Assembly (NCBI GenBank): GCA_964448115.1
Contig: CAYUVA010000004.1
Span: forward strand, 62,001-126,000
DNA length: 64,000 nucleotides
DNA from: CAYUVA01 sp964448115 [NCBI: uncultured bacterium]
Lineage (GTDB): Bacteria; CAYUVA01
Direction: 5' to 3'
Shown here: piece after piece, positions 38,435-47,289 of the stretch
Numbering within the stretch: the stretch's first letter is position 1
How the letters are laid out: every line of letters begins with the position of its first letter
The notes under the pieces: model-generated
What the model was told of the DNA's origin: nothing
The model's input: the letters and a program-made list of their open reading frames with translations, nothing else
The model's database searches: none
Translations under genes and position numbers: made by a program

Positions 38435-39019
38435 TTGAGCTTTAGAGGTTTAATCGCAATCCTCGCTGTAGCCCTGATAGGAATCATCGGCTGCAGCGGG
38501 GATTCTTCGTCAGACAACAATCCAACCGCTACCCCCACGCCTACCAATACGCCTGCAACAGGCACGCCATCTCCTTCACCTACCGGCGTCCATGTCGGCG
38601 ACAGAGCAGCCGATTTCAGCGCTACCGATGCAGATGGCGTAATGCATACCCTACATCAGTACGAGGGGAATGTCATCCTGCTCAACCTGTCAGCGATGTG
38701 GTGTATCCCCTGCCAGGAGGAGGCGCCGCTTATCGAAAACCTCTGGCAGACTTACAGAGAGAGCGGATTTGTCGCTATCTCCGTCCTGATAGAGGATTAC
38801 TTCGGCGCGGATCCTGATGCTGAGGACCTAAACGCCTGGATACAGACCTACGGGTTGACTTATCTGGTTCTGGGGGACTCGGATCATGCGGTCTGGTTCC
38901 TGTACGAGGGCAATAATGTCCCCTTGAACCTGGTGCTCGACCGCGATCTTGTTATCCGCCACCGCCAGGAGGATTTCGACCTGGAAGCAATCAGCGCCAT
39001 GATAGAGGATCTCCTGTAA
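38435..39019 (+). CDS. TlpA-like thioredoxin-fold lipoprotein with Thr/Pro linker
   Basis: The 194-residue protein starts with a lipoprotein signal (LIGIIGC; lipidated Cys at about 20), then a Ser/Thr/Pro linker (about 30-50). A redoxin fold with active site SAMWCIPCQEEAP and cis-Pro loop NNVPLNLVLD follows. It is probably tethered in the periplasm or at the outer membrane and handles disulfides. The only start that includes the signal is TTG 38435, without an obvious ribosome-binding site and directly behind the palindrome CTGCTAGCAG. It follows the small secreted gene by 27 bases and converges on the GH31 gene. Confidence 0.82.
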   Translation: MSFRGLIAILAVALIGIIGCSGDSSSDNNPTATPTPTNTPATGTPSPSPTGVHVGDRAADFSATDADGVMHTLHQYEGNVILLNLSAMWCIPCQEEAPLIENLWQTYRESGFVAISVLIEDYFGADPDAEDLNAWIQTYGLTYLVLGDSDHAVWFLYEGNNVPLNLVLDRDLVIRHRQEDFDLEAISAMIEDLL

Positions 39020-39027
39020 GCTCCCCC

Positions 39028-41028
39028 TTATCGGATCGCCAACCTCAATCCCTTTTTTGGCTCCAATAATGGACTCTTGAGGATCCGGGACGCGCTATCA
39101 TAATGCCAGCCATTTTTTGCCTCCAGGGATCTCTCAATAAGTGTCTGCCTGTTGAGTTCTCCATCATAAGCCTTGAGGTGCACGGCGATGCGTATCGGTC
39201 TGTTGGTCGGAGAAATCTCGAAAATCAAGGCGTTATCATCGAGGCTATAGGTGAACATGAATCCATGATCGCTCTTGCCATAGATGCGGAAGCTGTTGCA
39301 GCCTGCCTTGGGATAGACATGGAAGGTTATGGGATTGTCGGCTGCGGTTGAGTGGACATCCTCATACATGGGTATGATCGCTCCCTCCTTGATGAAGACC
39401 GGGAAGCGCTCTAGCGGGCAGTTATACTCCACCTGGTTGCCGCCGCGATAGAACTCCTCGGTGAAGAAGTCTATCCAGTTGTCGCTGCTGGGGAATTTTA
39501 TCATTGTTACGCCGCCTGCGGTTATCAGCGGTGCTACCAGGAGGCTCTCACCCAGAAAATATTGCTTGAGTATCCAGTTGTATGGCTGCATGACCGAGTA
39601 GTTCTCGAAGTAAGCCTTTGCGCCCTGGCTGTAGAAATAGGGTATAAGCGAGTGGTGCAGGTTGACGAAGTCGCGGTAAATATCGAGTGTCTCCTGGTCA
39701 TATTTCCAGGGTCTGTGCTCTCCACCACCACCGTTTTCCATTATCGGGCAGAAAGCTCCCATTTGCGTCCAACGTATCATGACCTCCTTATCTCTCAAGC
39801 CACTGCCCCGGAAACCTCCAATGTCGGAACCCATGTTGACATGGTTGTAGTTTGTGGACTTGAACATGTTGCGCATTGCGAGCTGTAATCCGCGCCAGTC
39901 GGGGTCTTGATCCCCCACCCAGCAGGCAAGGGCGATCTCCCTGGGGGTGAAATTGTAGCAAGCTAAGCCCTCGTAGCAATCGACTGGGCGCGAGGTGATA
40001 ACGCGGTCATTGCCCAGCCGCTCCCTGGTATAGTGAAAGAAATCGCCGTAGTACATTGCGCTATATTCGGGCACGGTTATGGAGCCGCCGTATCCTGTGG
40101 GATTGCCCAATAGCGCAATCAAGGGATCGTTCCCATCACACTTCCAGCCATCAATACCCATATCGAGTATCGGGTCCATCAGTCCATGCCACCACTCGAC
40201 CGCATCTGGATTAGTGTAGTCGAGAAAGGCGCCATCTCCGTGCCACCAAGGCGCTGTCTTGCCGTCATTCAGCAGATATCCCCTGCTCTTGGCGTAAGCG
40301 TAGATCTCGCACTCTTGGTTGATCATCGAGGTTATCCAGATAAAGACCCTGATCTCCCTTTGGTGCATCCAGTCGATCAGTTCCTGGGGACCGGGATATC
40401 GCTGTTCATCCCACTCAAAGTTGTTATAGCAGGTCTCCCACGGGGCATCTATGATCACCGCCCCAACCGGAATGTCCCTATCTATGTATCCCTGTACCAG
40501 GGCTTTAGTATCATCAGTAGTGCTAACATTCTCCCAGACCCAGTGGCGATGTACCCACTCCGGCCAGGGGGGCAGCCTGTAGGTGCCGGTTGGGGTAGGT
40601 GTAGGCTGCCCACTTGGGGTAGGAGTAGCGGTCGGCTCCGTCGATTCGGGAATCAATAACAGTGGCCATGATGGAATGCTCCCCGGCGATGCATCTTTGC
40701 ATAACAGCTCAAGTAGATATGCACCGCTTGGAGCAGGTGCTTGTATGGGTACCTGGAGTCCATAGATATAATCGCCAGCTCCGAGGTCTCCACTGGCGCC
40801 ATCATCATTCAGGCAAACACCGGTAGGTAGTCCCTGAAAGTATATCTCAAGGTGCTCACAATCACCGGGTGCATAAGCGATCATCTGAAGCTCTCCACCA
40901 CCGCCGGCTGTCAGATAGGAATCCCAGTACCCGCCTAGCCCAACTTGGTTTCCATTAGCGCTGCCCAATAGCGCCAAGGTGATAATGGCTACTGGAAGTA
41001 AGGACCTCGAATTATCTTTATTAGCCAT
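39028..41028 (-). CDS. secreted GH31 family glycoside hydrolase with N-terminal sandwich domain and Thr/Pro linker
   Basis: The 666-residue protein has a signal peptide (about 1-26) and the WPYL-type sandwich domain shared with two neighbours (about 27-128). A Thr/Pro linker (about 129-150) and a GH31 catalytic barrel follow. GH31 marks are APWETCYNNFEWDEQRYP, RVFIWITSMIN, the nucleophile segment GIDGWKCDGND (Asp298) and the acid/base segment ACWVGDQDPDW (Asp373), then NMGSDIGGFRG. GH31 enzymes cleave alpha-glucosides or alpha-xylosides with retention. The usual N-terminal mutarotase-like GH31 domain is missing, replaced by the sandwich module. Exact substrate unknown. Confidence 0.87.
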   Translation of the reverse strand: MANKDNSRSLLPVAIITLALLGSANGNQVGLGGYWDSYLTAGGGGELQMIAYAPGDCEHLEIYFQGLPTGVCLNDDGASGDLGAGDYIYGLQVPIQAPAPSGAYLLELLCKDASPGSIPSWPLLLIPESTEPTATPTPSGQPTPTPTGTYRLPPWPEWVHRHWVWENVSTTDDTKALVQGYIDRDIPVGAVIIDAPWETCYNNFEWDEQRYPGPQELIDWMHQREIRVFIWITSMINQECEIYAYAKSRGYLLNDGKTAPWWHGDGAFLDYTNPDAVEWWHGLMDPILDMGIDGWKCDGNDPLIALLGNPTGYGGSITVPEYSAMYYGDFFHYTRERLGNDRVITSRPVDCYEGLACYNFTPREIALACWVGDQDPDWRGLQLAMRNMFKSTNYNHVNMGSDIGGFRGSGLRDKEVMIRWTQMGAFCPIMENGGGGEHRPWKYDQETLDIYRDFVNLHHSLIPYFYSQGAKAYFENYSVMQPYNWILKQYFLGESLLVAPLITAGGVTMIKFPSSDNWIDFFTEEFYRGGNQVEYNCPLERFPVFIKEGAIIPMYEDVHSTAADNPITFHVYPKAGCNSFRIYGKSDHGFMFTYSLDDNALIFEISPTNRPIRIAVHLKAYDGELNRQTLIERSLEAKNGWHYDSASRILKSPLLEPKKGLRLAIR

Positions 41029-41072
41029 CTTTATAGGTCTCCTTGTATTATCAGGATTAACTATCGCTCTTG

Positions 41073-41372
41073 TTATAGCTGGCAGTGAAGATATTGCCAG
41101 ATGCTCGAATTGTCGAATGAGTCGTAAGCAAGGTAATCCTCCAGGCTACTTCCCGGCTGTAGATCCCAGGTGAAACGGTTGGAATCGAAGCCATGACAGA
41201 GTATCACCGGCTCTCGAATAGAATTGATTTCGGGTGGTTTTTGTCTGGTTAGAGTCTGCCGGACACCATCTGCGGTATAACAATCGTAGATCTCTTCGAT
41301 AGCGATTGCGTTTTTTGCGATAAAAAACATCGCTAAGGTTACCAGTGAAACCATAAAATGCCTATATTGCAT
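41073..41372 (-). pseudogene. truncated lipase/esterase (alpha/beta-hydrolase) fragment
   Basis: The 99-codon frame begins with a signal peptide (MQYRHFMVSLVTLAMFFIAKNAIA). It continues with REPVILCHGFDSNRFTWDLQ, the start of an alpha/beta-hydrolase with the HG oxyanion motif, and SSLEDYLAYD. It then stops after a short unrelated tail (SSIWQYLHCQL). The nucleophile elbow GxSxG and the rest of the fold, normally some 200 or more residues, are absent; the GH31 gene starts 44 bases beyond. The simplest reading is a 3'-deleted gene remnant. A short secreted protein of its own is less likely. Confidence 0.6.
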
Positions 41373-41445
41373 GATAAATATATGATATACTAAAGCTCGC
41401 CTCTATGACAACAATATCATCATCTTCATTTTATTTTTTTGGGGC

Positions 41446-41474
41446 TTGACATTTGGAAAAGCCTTTCATAATAT
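41446..41474 (+). promoter_or_regulatory. predicted sigma-70 promoter far upstream of the pilin gene
   Basis: TTGACA (41446-41451) and TAATAT (41469-41474) are 17 bases apart on the plus strand. It would give a leader or small RNA of up to about 320 bases before the pilin start. No protein-coding frame or known RNA is seen in 41475-41710. Confidence 0.5.
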
Positions 41475-41716
41475 TGTTTATGCTGATGAAGGGGTGAAAT
41501 TAAAGGTTTTATTCGATGGCTCTTTGGCAAGACGAAGGTTAGGCAATAACATCCTCATCTGTCTCATATAGATTGCAGTTTATGCCAATAATTGTCAATC
41601 AAGATCTACCGGAGTAAGATCCTAGTAGTGAATGGGTCTTGCTTTTGGATTTACAACAGGCAGGTAAATGTATGCTAAATAAATCTAGTTCAGGGATCAT
41701 CGTGTATTGGATACTC

Positions 41717-41732
41717 TGGCATAGATATTGCA
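41717..41732 (+). promoter_or_regulatory. predicted sigma-54 promoter of the pilin gene
   Basis: TGGCAT-AGATA-TTGCA fits the sigma-54 consensus TGGCAC-N5-TTGCA with one mismatch and exact -24/-12 spacing. A start of transcription near 41744 would leave about a 60-base leader before the GTG start. Sigma-54 control of major pilin genes by PilR-type activators is established in Pseudomonas, Myxococcus and Geobacter. Confidence 0.65.
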
Positions 41733-41803
41733 CTATTAGATTAGCGTAGAGATGAATATTGAAATAATGAAGAGATTAAAATCATGAAAGGAGGTGAAAC
41801 TAA

Positions 41804-42286
41804 GTGAATCTACCTAGAAAAGGTGATAGCGGTTTCACACTAATCGAGCTTTTGATCGTCGTGGCAATTATCGGAATCATTGCCGCTATAGCCATCCCGA
41901 GTTTGCTGAGGTCAAGGATGTCAGCGAACGAGGCTGCAGCAGCCGGTGGTTGTAAGACAATAGCTTCCGGGCAGACTGACTATAACAACAACTGCAACCC
42001 ACACACCTACACAAACTCACTACAGAACCTGTACACAGGGGCGCCCTGCTCACCGGTCGGTTATATCGATCCGAAGCTAGGTGGCGGTCTAAAAGCCGGC
42101 TATACCTTCACCCTCGTTAGCGGTAACACCATCCAGGGTTCCTCCTGGGCATGGTCGGCAGCGGCTTGGCCTGTATCCTTCAAGTCAACCGGTGTTCGTT
42201 CCTTCTACATTGATGAGACTGGTGTTATCCGTGGTTCTAACATCGGAGGTGTTGTTGGTACTATAGAGATGCCGGCGATCGACTAA
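41804..42286 (+). CDS. type IV pilin-like protein (prepilin)
   Basis: The 160-residue protein has a short leader MNLPRKGDSG and then FTLIELLIVVAIIGIIAAIA, the classical class III signal cleaved by prepilin peptidase between Gly10 and Phe11, with Glu at mature position 5. The rest is a small globular head with three Cys. It could be a major type IVa pilin or a type II secretion pseudopilin; the single gene with its own strong ribosome-binding site (AAAGGAGGTGAAA), sigma-54 promoter and terminator favours an abundant pilin. No assembly genes are in the window. Confidence 0.88.
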   Translation: MNLPRKGDSGFTLIELLIVVAIIGIIAAIAIPSLLRSRMSANEAAAAGGCKTIASGQTDYNNNCNPHTYTNSLQNLYTGAPCSPVGYIDPKLGGGLKAGYTFTLVSGNTIQGSSWAWSAAAWPVSFKSTGVRSFYIDETGVIRGSNIGGVVGTIEMPAID

Positions 42287-42300
42287 TCAACGATCAAACA

Positions 42301-42345
42301 CGGCAGAGTCTGGCAAGTTAGGCTGACTCTGCCGTTTACTTTTTT
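42301..42345 (+). terminator. rho-independent terminator of the pilin gene
   Basis: CGGCAGAGTC (42301-42310) pairs with GACTCTGCCG (42325-42334), a perfect 10-bp stem, followed by TTTACTTTTTT. It begins 15 bases after the pilin stop. Confidence 0.9.
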
Positions 42346-42421
42346 CCCCTTCCACTAAAAGGTTCCCCTTCCAACTTAAGGGTTGTAGAACAATGCGCCT
42401 AATGGCATACTTGAATTTAAG

Positions 42422-44629
42422 GTGCGTTTGAAGGGAATCCTGGTCAGTGTATCTTTCCTTCTCCTTTACCTTGCACTTGTATCTATCTACTATGCCCCTG
42501 CGTTCACTCCCCATGAGAACCTGTTCGGAAGCGATACCATAACCTTTGTGTACCCATTAAGGGCTTTCTCCTTCGGATGGCTCGCCAAGGGCATCATCCC
42601 GCTTTGGAATCCTCATATATACAGCGGAACCCCCAATCTAGCATCACTACAATCAGCAATCTTTTACCCCGTAAACTGGTTGTGGCTGATATTGGGGAAA
42701 GAGGCTCTGGATCTATATATCCTTGTCTCACTGGTTTTGTGTAGTTGGTTCATGTTTCTATTCTGCCAGCAGCTTAGGCTCGGTCTCCTACCCTCATTTT
42801 TCTCTGGGTGCGTTTTCATATTTTGCGGTAACTCCACCCTGCATATCTTTGCTGGGCACCATACACCATTGGGAGTCATGACTTTAATGCCCCTGGCTTT
42901 GTGGGCGGTATCAAAAGCAATTATGGGTCGAAGCATCTGTTACTCTTTGGCTAGCGGAGCTATTATCACAATTGCGCTCTTTGCTGGACACCCTCAGTAC
43001 TTCTATTATCTTGTTTTGCTTCTTATCGTTTATGCTGTATGGGGCACTGGCAGAAATGGCAAAGGTTTCATTGATCATTTAAGCGGCACCATTGTAGCTC
43101 TCTCCATAGCCTTTAGCTTATTTTTGATCCTCGGCTCCGCGCAGCTTATCCCTACTGTAAACATGTTGTCCAAGGTGGCTCGCTTCCATCATGAAGATAT
43201 GACATATTTCGTCACCAATTCTTTGGATGCCAGGATGCTGGTATCCTTGCTTACGCCATACATATTTGGTGGGATAGGCGAGGTGCCTTGGTTGCTGGAG
43301 GAATCGTTCTGGGAGGTTGCGCTATTTTGCGGGTGGGTACCGCTGCTTCTTGTCATCCTTACGATACCTTGGCTCAGGATTACCAAGAACATCAGGTTCT
43401 TCTGGGTTGCCTCTCTTATCTCATTATTATTAGCAATGGGAAGTCATACTGCGATATATTCTTTTTTTTGCACCATCCTGCCCGGACTCGCTTTGTTCAG
43501 GGCTCCGGCGAGAATTCTTGTGATCACATTCTTCTCGTTTAGCGTTCTGGCTGGCTGGGGATTAGCACGCTTCATCGAATCCGATAACAAGGGCAGGATG
43601 CGATTTATAGCCTTTGGCTGGATAGCTCTCAGCCTTTTGAGCCTCGCTATCATTCTTATTGCCCCTCATACTATTCTCAAGGGAAAAGAGGGATTAGCCC
43701 AGGTCATTCAACCCCTGAATTCAGTATCCATCAATGCTTTAGCGATAGAGGTTATGATCGGTTTTTTTCTTTTTATTTCGATCTGGATATTCCATCACTT
43801 CAAACTGGTGTCCAGGGCTTTGCCGGGTATATTGATTATTCTTGCCCTGGTGGCAGAGCTTTATGTTTTTGATAGGAACTTCATCCGTTCGGTTGAGCTT
43901 GATGATTACTTTTGGGCTGATGAGTACATCGATTTCTGCGCAAACGATCCTGTACCCCACAGGATAATCACCTCCTTCGGGGGGGTTCAATTTCTCAACT
44001 ACGGCATGGTGGCAGGCTATGAGAATGTTAATGGCGGAAACGACCCCATGATCTTGGCGCACTACCAGCAATTCATCAACCGCATCGAGGGATCGCTAGG
44101 CATCTTCAGGGACTCGGTGATCGTAACGGTCCCGTCCCCTCAATACGGCGAGCTGGCTGCCAGGTACCTGATAATCGACCAGGTGATAGAGCAGCCAGGC
44201 TTTCGCCCGGTTTACATGGGGACAAGGGCTTTGATCTACCAGATTATGAGCTATCATCCAATGTCTCGGTTTATAGATAGCACGGGAAACATGGCAGCAG
44301 GAGCCGGTTTCAAGCGATTAAATCCCAATCGGTTTCTGGTAAAAACAAACCATGGTAACGGCATTCTCAGGGTATCTTTGGTTAACTATCCTGGTTGGAC
44401 GGTGAGTCTTGGAGATGAGAAGATGGTTTTGCCCTTTGATGGAAAGATCTACTACGATATCGATCATCCTGGTGGCGAACGCAATTATCTTTTCAGCTTT
44501 GAGCCGTTCGATTTCAGGCTCGGTAGCTTCATCAGCCTGCTTGGGCTTTGTATCGTGACAGCTTTTTACGCCAATCGTTTGATAGGACCATCAGGTTTAC
44601 AGACAAGAAAGACATGGGACACTTTTTAG
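42422..44629 (+). CDS. YfhO-like multi-spanning membrane protein (GT-C type)
   Basis: The 735-residue protein has about 12 membrane segments and the YfhO-family opening: FGSDTITFVYPLRAFSFGWL, then GIIPLWNPHIYSGTPNLASLQSAIFYPVNW. YfhO of Bacillus is linked to glycosylation of lipoteichoic acid, and the family has a GT-C-like fold. A periplasmic C-terminal domain covers about 500-700. The start is GTG 42422, 77 bases behind the pilin terminator; the TTG six bases further on is an alternative. It overlaps the lplA start by 16 bases. Confidence 0.78.
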   Translation: MRLKGILVSVSFLLLYLALVSIYYAPAFTPHENLFGSDTITFVYPLRAFSFGWLAKGIIPLWNPHIYSGTPNLASLQSAIFYPVNWLWLILGKEALDLYILVSLVLCSWFMFLFCQQLRLGLLPSFFSGCVFIFCGNSTLHIFAGHHTPLGVMTLMPLALWAVSKAIMGRSICYSLASGAIITIALFAGHPQYFYYLVLLLIVYAVWGTGRNGKGFIDHLSGTIVALSIAFSLFLILGSAQLIPTVNMLSKVARFHHEDMTYFVTNSLDARMLVSLLTPYIFGGIGEVPWLLEESFWEVALFCGWVPLLLVILTIPWLRITKNIRFFWVASLISLLLAMGSHTAIYSFFCTILPGLALFRAPARILVITFFSFSVLAGWGLARFIESDNKGRMRFIAFGWIALSLLSLAIILIAPHTILKGKEGLAQVIQPLNSVSINALAIEVMIGFFLFISIWIFHHFKLVSRALPGILIILALVAELYVFDRNFIRSVELDDYFWADEYIDFCANDPVPHRIITSFGGVQFLNYGMVAGYENVNGGNDPMILAHYQQFINRIEGSLGIFRDSVIVTVPSPQYGELAARYLIIDQVIEQPGFRPVYMGTRALIYQIMSYHPMSRFIDSTGNMAAGAGFKRLNPNRFLVKTNHGNGILRVSLVNYPGWTVSLGDEKMVLPFDGKIYYDIDHPGGERNYLFSFEPFDFRLGSFISLLGLCIVTAFYANRLIGPSGLQTRKTWDTF

Positions 44630-45369
44630 GACATGAGATATGGCAGGTGATTCAAGATCCGGACCTGGGTGCAAGCGAGAACATGGAACGGGATAATAGG
44701 CTGCTTGTAGCCATGGAGGAAGGCAGGCTGCTTCCAACTGTTCGGTTTTATACCTGGTCGATGCCGACCGTTTCGCTAGGGAGATCTTTCAAGGCGGAGA
44801 AGGTGCTCGATTTTGAGCGTCTATCTCGATGGAATATCGGTTATGTAAGTCGTATCACTGGCGGAGGCTGCGTGCTGCATTATCGAGATCTCACATATTC
44901 CATGGTGGTGCCCATATCCGATAACAGCCGAAGGAATACAACTACCATATTTCGCCAGGTTCATGGTTTGATCGCTGATGCCTTGAAAGCCTGCGGATTC
45001 AAGGTGGATGATATAGAGCTTCATGATGGCAAAGGCTTGCTGTTCGACTGCTTCGAGATGAGCCAGCACGGAGAGCTTATTCACCGAGGCAATAAGATAC
45101 TTGGCAGTGCTCAGAAGGTGCTTCGAGGATCGCTGCTGCAACACGGCTCCCTGCAACTTACCCCTATCCATTGGGCTTTAGAATACCTGAAAAAAAGCGA
45201 TAAGCGACCAGATAGGTATATGCTATCCCGGCTCGATAGATTGTTCAGCTCCCGATTCGAGTCCAAATCATCCTCGATTTATGACACGATAAGAGCTAGT
45301 ATTATAGGCGAGCTGAGGCGCCGAGTAATCGAGCTTAGGTTGGTAAAATGGGAAGATATAATGCCATGA
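44614..45369 (+). CDS. lplA: lipoate-protein ligase A family protein
   Basis: The protein attaches lipoate or octanoate (or biotin-like acids) to carrier domains. Typical marks are ASENMERDNRLLVAM, the lipoate-binding SRITGGGCVLHYRDLTYSMVVP (with GGG where RRxTGG is usual), and KILGSAQKVLRGSLLQHGSLQL, which includes the catalytic Lys. A longer frame starts at 44548 inside the previous gene, but the family start matches ATG 44614 (251 residues). No lipoylated enzyme genes are nearby. Confidence 0.87.
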   Translation: MGHFLGHEIWQVIQDPDLGASENMERDNRLLVAMEEGRLLPTVRFYTWSMPTVSLGRSFKAEKVLDFERLSRWNIGYVSRITGGGCVLHYRDLTYSMVVPISDNSRRNTTTIFRQVHGLIADALKACGFKVDDIELHDGKGLLFDCFEMSQHGELIHRGNKILGSAQKVLRGSLLQHGSLQLTPIHWALEYLKKSDKRPDRYMLSRLDRLFSSRFESKSSSIYDTIRASIIGELRRRVIELRLVKWEDIMP

Positions 45370-45414
45370 TAAACCCAAGGGACTTTACAATTTCAAGCTA
45401 AGGACGATATAGGA

Positions 45415-46533
45415 TTGATAAGGTTCATAAGCGCTGGTGAATCGCATGGCGAAGCTATAATCGGCATCTGCGAGGGCTTCCCTGCTGGTGTGAGATTGGA
45501 TGTGAACCTGATCGACCGGGAGCTAGGTAGGCGCAAGGCATGTTATGGCAGAAGCAGTCGCTGCTCAAGTGAGCCTGATAGGGCAAGCATAATTGGCGGA
45601 GTCAAGGACGGTATCTCGACCGGGGCGCCACTTGCCATAATTATAAAAAACCATCCCGGCGATCCCTCAGACTATAAACCGAAGGGAAGTTTTGTGCCCC
45701 GCCCCGGACATGCAGACCTCACCGGTTATCTGAAATACGGGCATAGCGATGTAACCGTTGCAGCCGAGCGCTCCGGTGGTAGGGAGACCGCTGCACGCGT
45801 GGCAGTAGGCGCTGCACTGAAGCAGCTATTAAATCATCTTGATATAACGATATTCAGCCACACAACACGGATCGGGAGCATAAAGTCTGGTAATATGCCG
45901 GGCACCATCGATGCGATTATCTCAGCAAGGGATAGCTCGAGTGTTTATTGCCCGGATGCGGGAGCCTCGGCGCTGATGATGGACGCGATAGATAAGGCTG
46001 CGGCTGCTGGGGACACGCTTGGCGGTGCATTCATCGTACAGATACATGGCGTGCCTCCTGGATTGGGCACCTATAATCGGTGGGATGGGCGACTGGATGC
46101 GCGACTAATGCATGCGCTGGGAAGCATCCCCGGCATCAAAGCGGTCGAGGTCGGGGAGATAATCGATCTTCTGCATTTGAGCGGAAGACAGTACCATGAT
46201 CGCATTTTTAAAAAAGGTAAAGCAAGGTTACCAGCTCGTTCCAGCAATCGCGCAGGAGGGATCGAGGGCGGGATAAGCAACGGGATGCCTATTACCTTGC
46301 GCGCTTTTGTAAAACCGGTACCTACTTTATCGCCTGGATTGGAGTCGGTCGATGTTCGAAGCGACCAGCCTGCCGTGGCGCCGACTATCCGCTCTGATAC
46401 CTGTGTTGTGCCTGCTGCATCGGTTGTCGGGGAGGCTATGGCTGCGATGATCATCTCGGATGCGTTAGCCGAGAAATTCGGTGGAGACAACCTCGAAGAA
46501 ATAAAGCGCAACCTTGCCTCATACTTGGATTAA
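45415..46533 (+). CDS. aroC: chorismate synthase
   Basis: AroC makes chorismate from EPSP using reduced FMN, the last step of the shikimate pathway. The 372-residue protein shows IRFISAGESHGEAIIGICEGFPAG at the start in outline, then RPGHADLTGYLKYG, AERSGGRETAARVAVG, and RAGGIEGGISNGMPI, all family signatures. The start is TTG 45415 after TAAGGACG. Other shikimate genes are not adjacent. Confidence 0.96.
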   Translation: MIRFISAGESHGEAIIGICEGFPAGVRLDVNLIDRELGRRKACYGRSSRCSSEPDRASIIGGVKDGISTGAPLAIIIKNHPGDPSDYKPKGSFVPRPGHADLTGYLKYGHSDVTVAAERSGGRETAARVAVGAALKQLLNHLDITIFSHTTRIGSIKSGNMPGTIDAIISARDSSSVYCPDAGASALMMDAIDKAAAAGDTLGGAFIVQIHGVPPGLGTYNRWDGRLDARLMHALGSIPGIKAVEVGEIIDLLHLSGRQYHDRIFKKGKARLPARSSNRAGGIEGGISNGMPITLRAFVKPVPTLSPGLESVDVRSDQPAVAPTIRSDTCVVPAASVVGEAMAAMIISDALAEKFGGDNLEEIKRNLASYLD

Positions 46534-46692
46534 ACAAGCCTGCTCCAAGCCTTTATTTAACGATAGCGAAAGCAATGACAAGGTTTTTCCCTAGCACTTA
46601 TCTTCCTTGTGTCTTTGTGTCCTTGCGTGAGTTTTTATTTGCAAACCTAGCTTTTTTACAATAATATAATAAGCAAAGACAAGGAGGCGAAG
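46534..46692. other. intergenic stretch with a GTGTCTTTGTGTCC-type dispersed sequence
   Basis: CTTGTGTCTTTGTGTCCTTG (46607-46626) and the following GCGTGAGTTTT resemble short dispersed intergenic sequences of environmental genomes (CTTTGTGTCCTTTGTGG type). Only one copy is seen here, so the assignment is tentative. Confidence 0.3.
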
Positions 46693-47121
46693 ATGAGACC
46701 GACTAAGGTCATGTTCAGCTTGACGGTAGTGATTGCCCTTATTGCCTTAAGCAGCCTGGGTACTTCCCGGGCGGCTATGGTTCCCTCACTTTGCCCGCAG
46801 GCGAAAGAGCTTGAGTCAAAGGAACTTGCCTTGGAAGAGACACAGGCTCTTCTCAATCGCGTCCAGGTTGGCTATCACCTTGCCCAGCTTGGATTGGAAC
46901 CTCAAGAGATCGCCGCGCGGCTCGACTCGCTCGATGCCAAGAGCCTGGCATACTTCGTGCACAATCCAGATAACCTGGTGTATGCTGGAAGGCGACCTAG
47001 CAGGGGAAGGGCATACTATGACGATGATCCCTACTGTTTTTATCCCAATCCTGTTCTCTATATCACCGGTGTTGTGCTTATCGGGACCGGCTACTGGCTC
47101 ATTCAAGCGAGCTATTATTGA
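46693..47121 (+). CDS. PA2779-like small secreted/membrane protein
   Basis: The 142-residue protein has a signal peptide (about 1-27) directly followed by AMVPS. It then has a helical segment with ALLNRVQVGYHLAQLGLEP and IAARLDSLDAKSLAYF, the pattern of PA2779 family proteins, which are of unknown function. The C-terminal hydrophobic stretch VLYITGVVLIGTGYWLIQA could be a membrane anchor. AAGGAGGCGAAG precedes the ATG. An unusual Tyr/Asp/Arg-rich patch (GRAYYDDDPYCFYP) separates the two halves. Confidence 0.65.
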   Translation: MRPTKVMFSLTVVIALIALSSLGTSRAAMVPSLCPQAKELESKELALEETQALLNRVQVGYHLAQLGLEPQEIAARLDSLDAKSLAYFVHNPDNLVYAGRRPSRGRAYYDDDPYCFYPNPVLYITGVVLIGTGYWLIQASYY

Positions 47122-47289
47122 AGGGTCTCCCTATAGGGTGCTCACATCGCTGCATGGATTGGCTTTCCGATAGTATCCCCATTGAAGGCTCAAGTATCTG
47201 ATGGCAATATCGGCAACAATTATTTAAGTGCATGCTCAAGTTGAGCAACCTGGATGTAAAAATTTCCTTTATGGCATTCGAGCTAAGCC

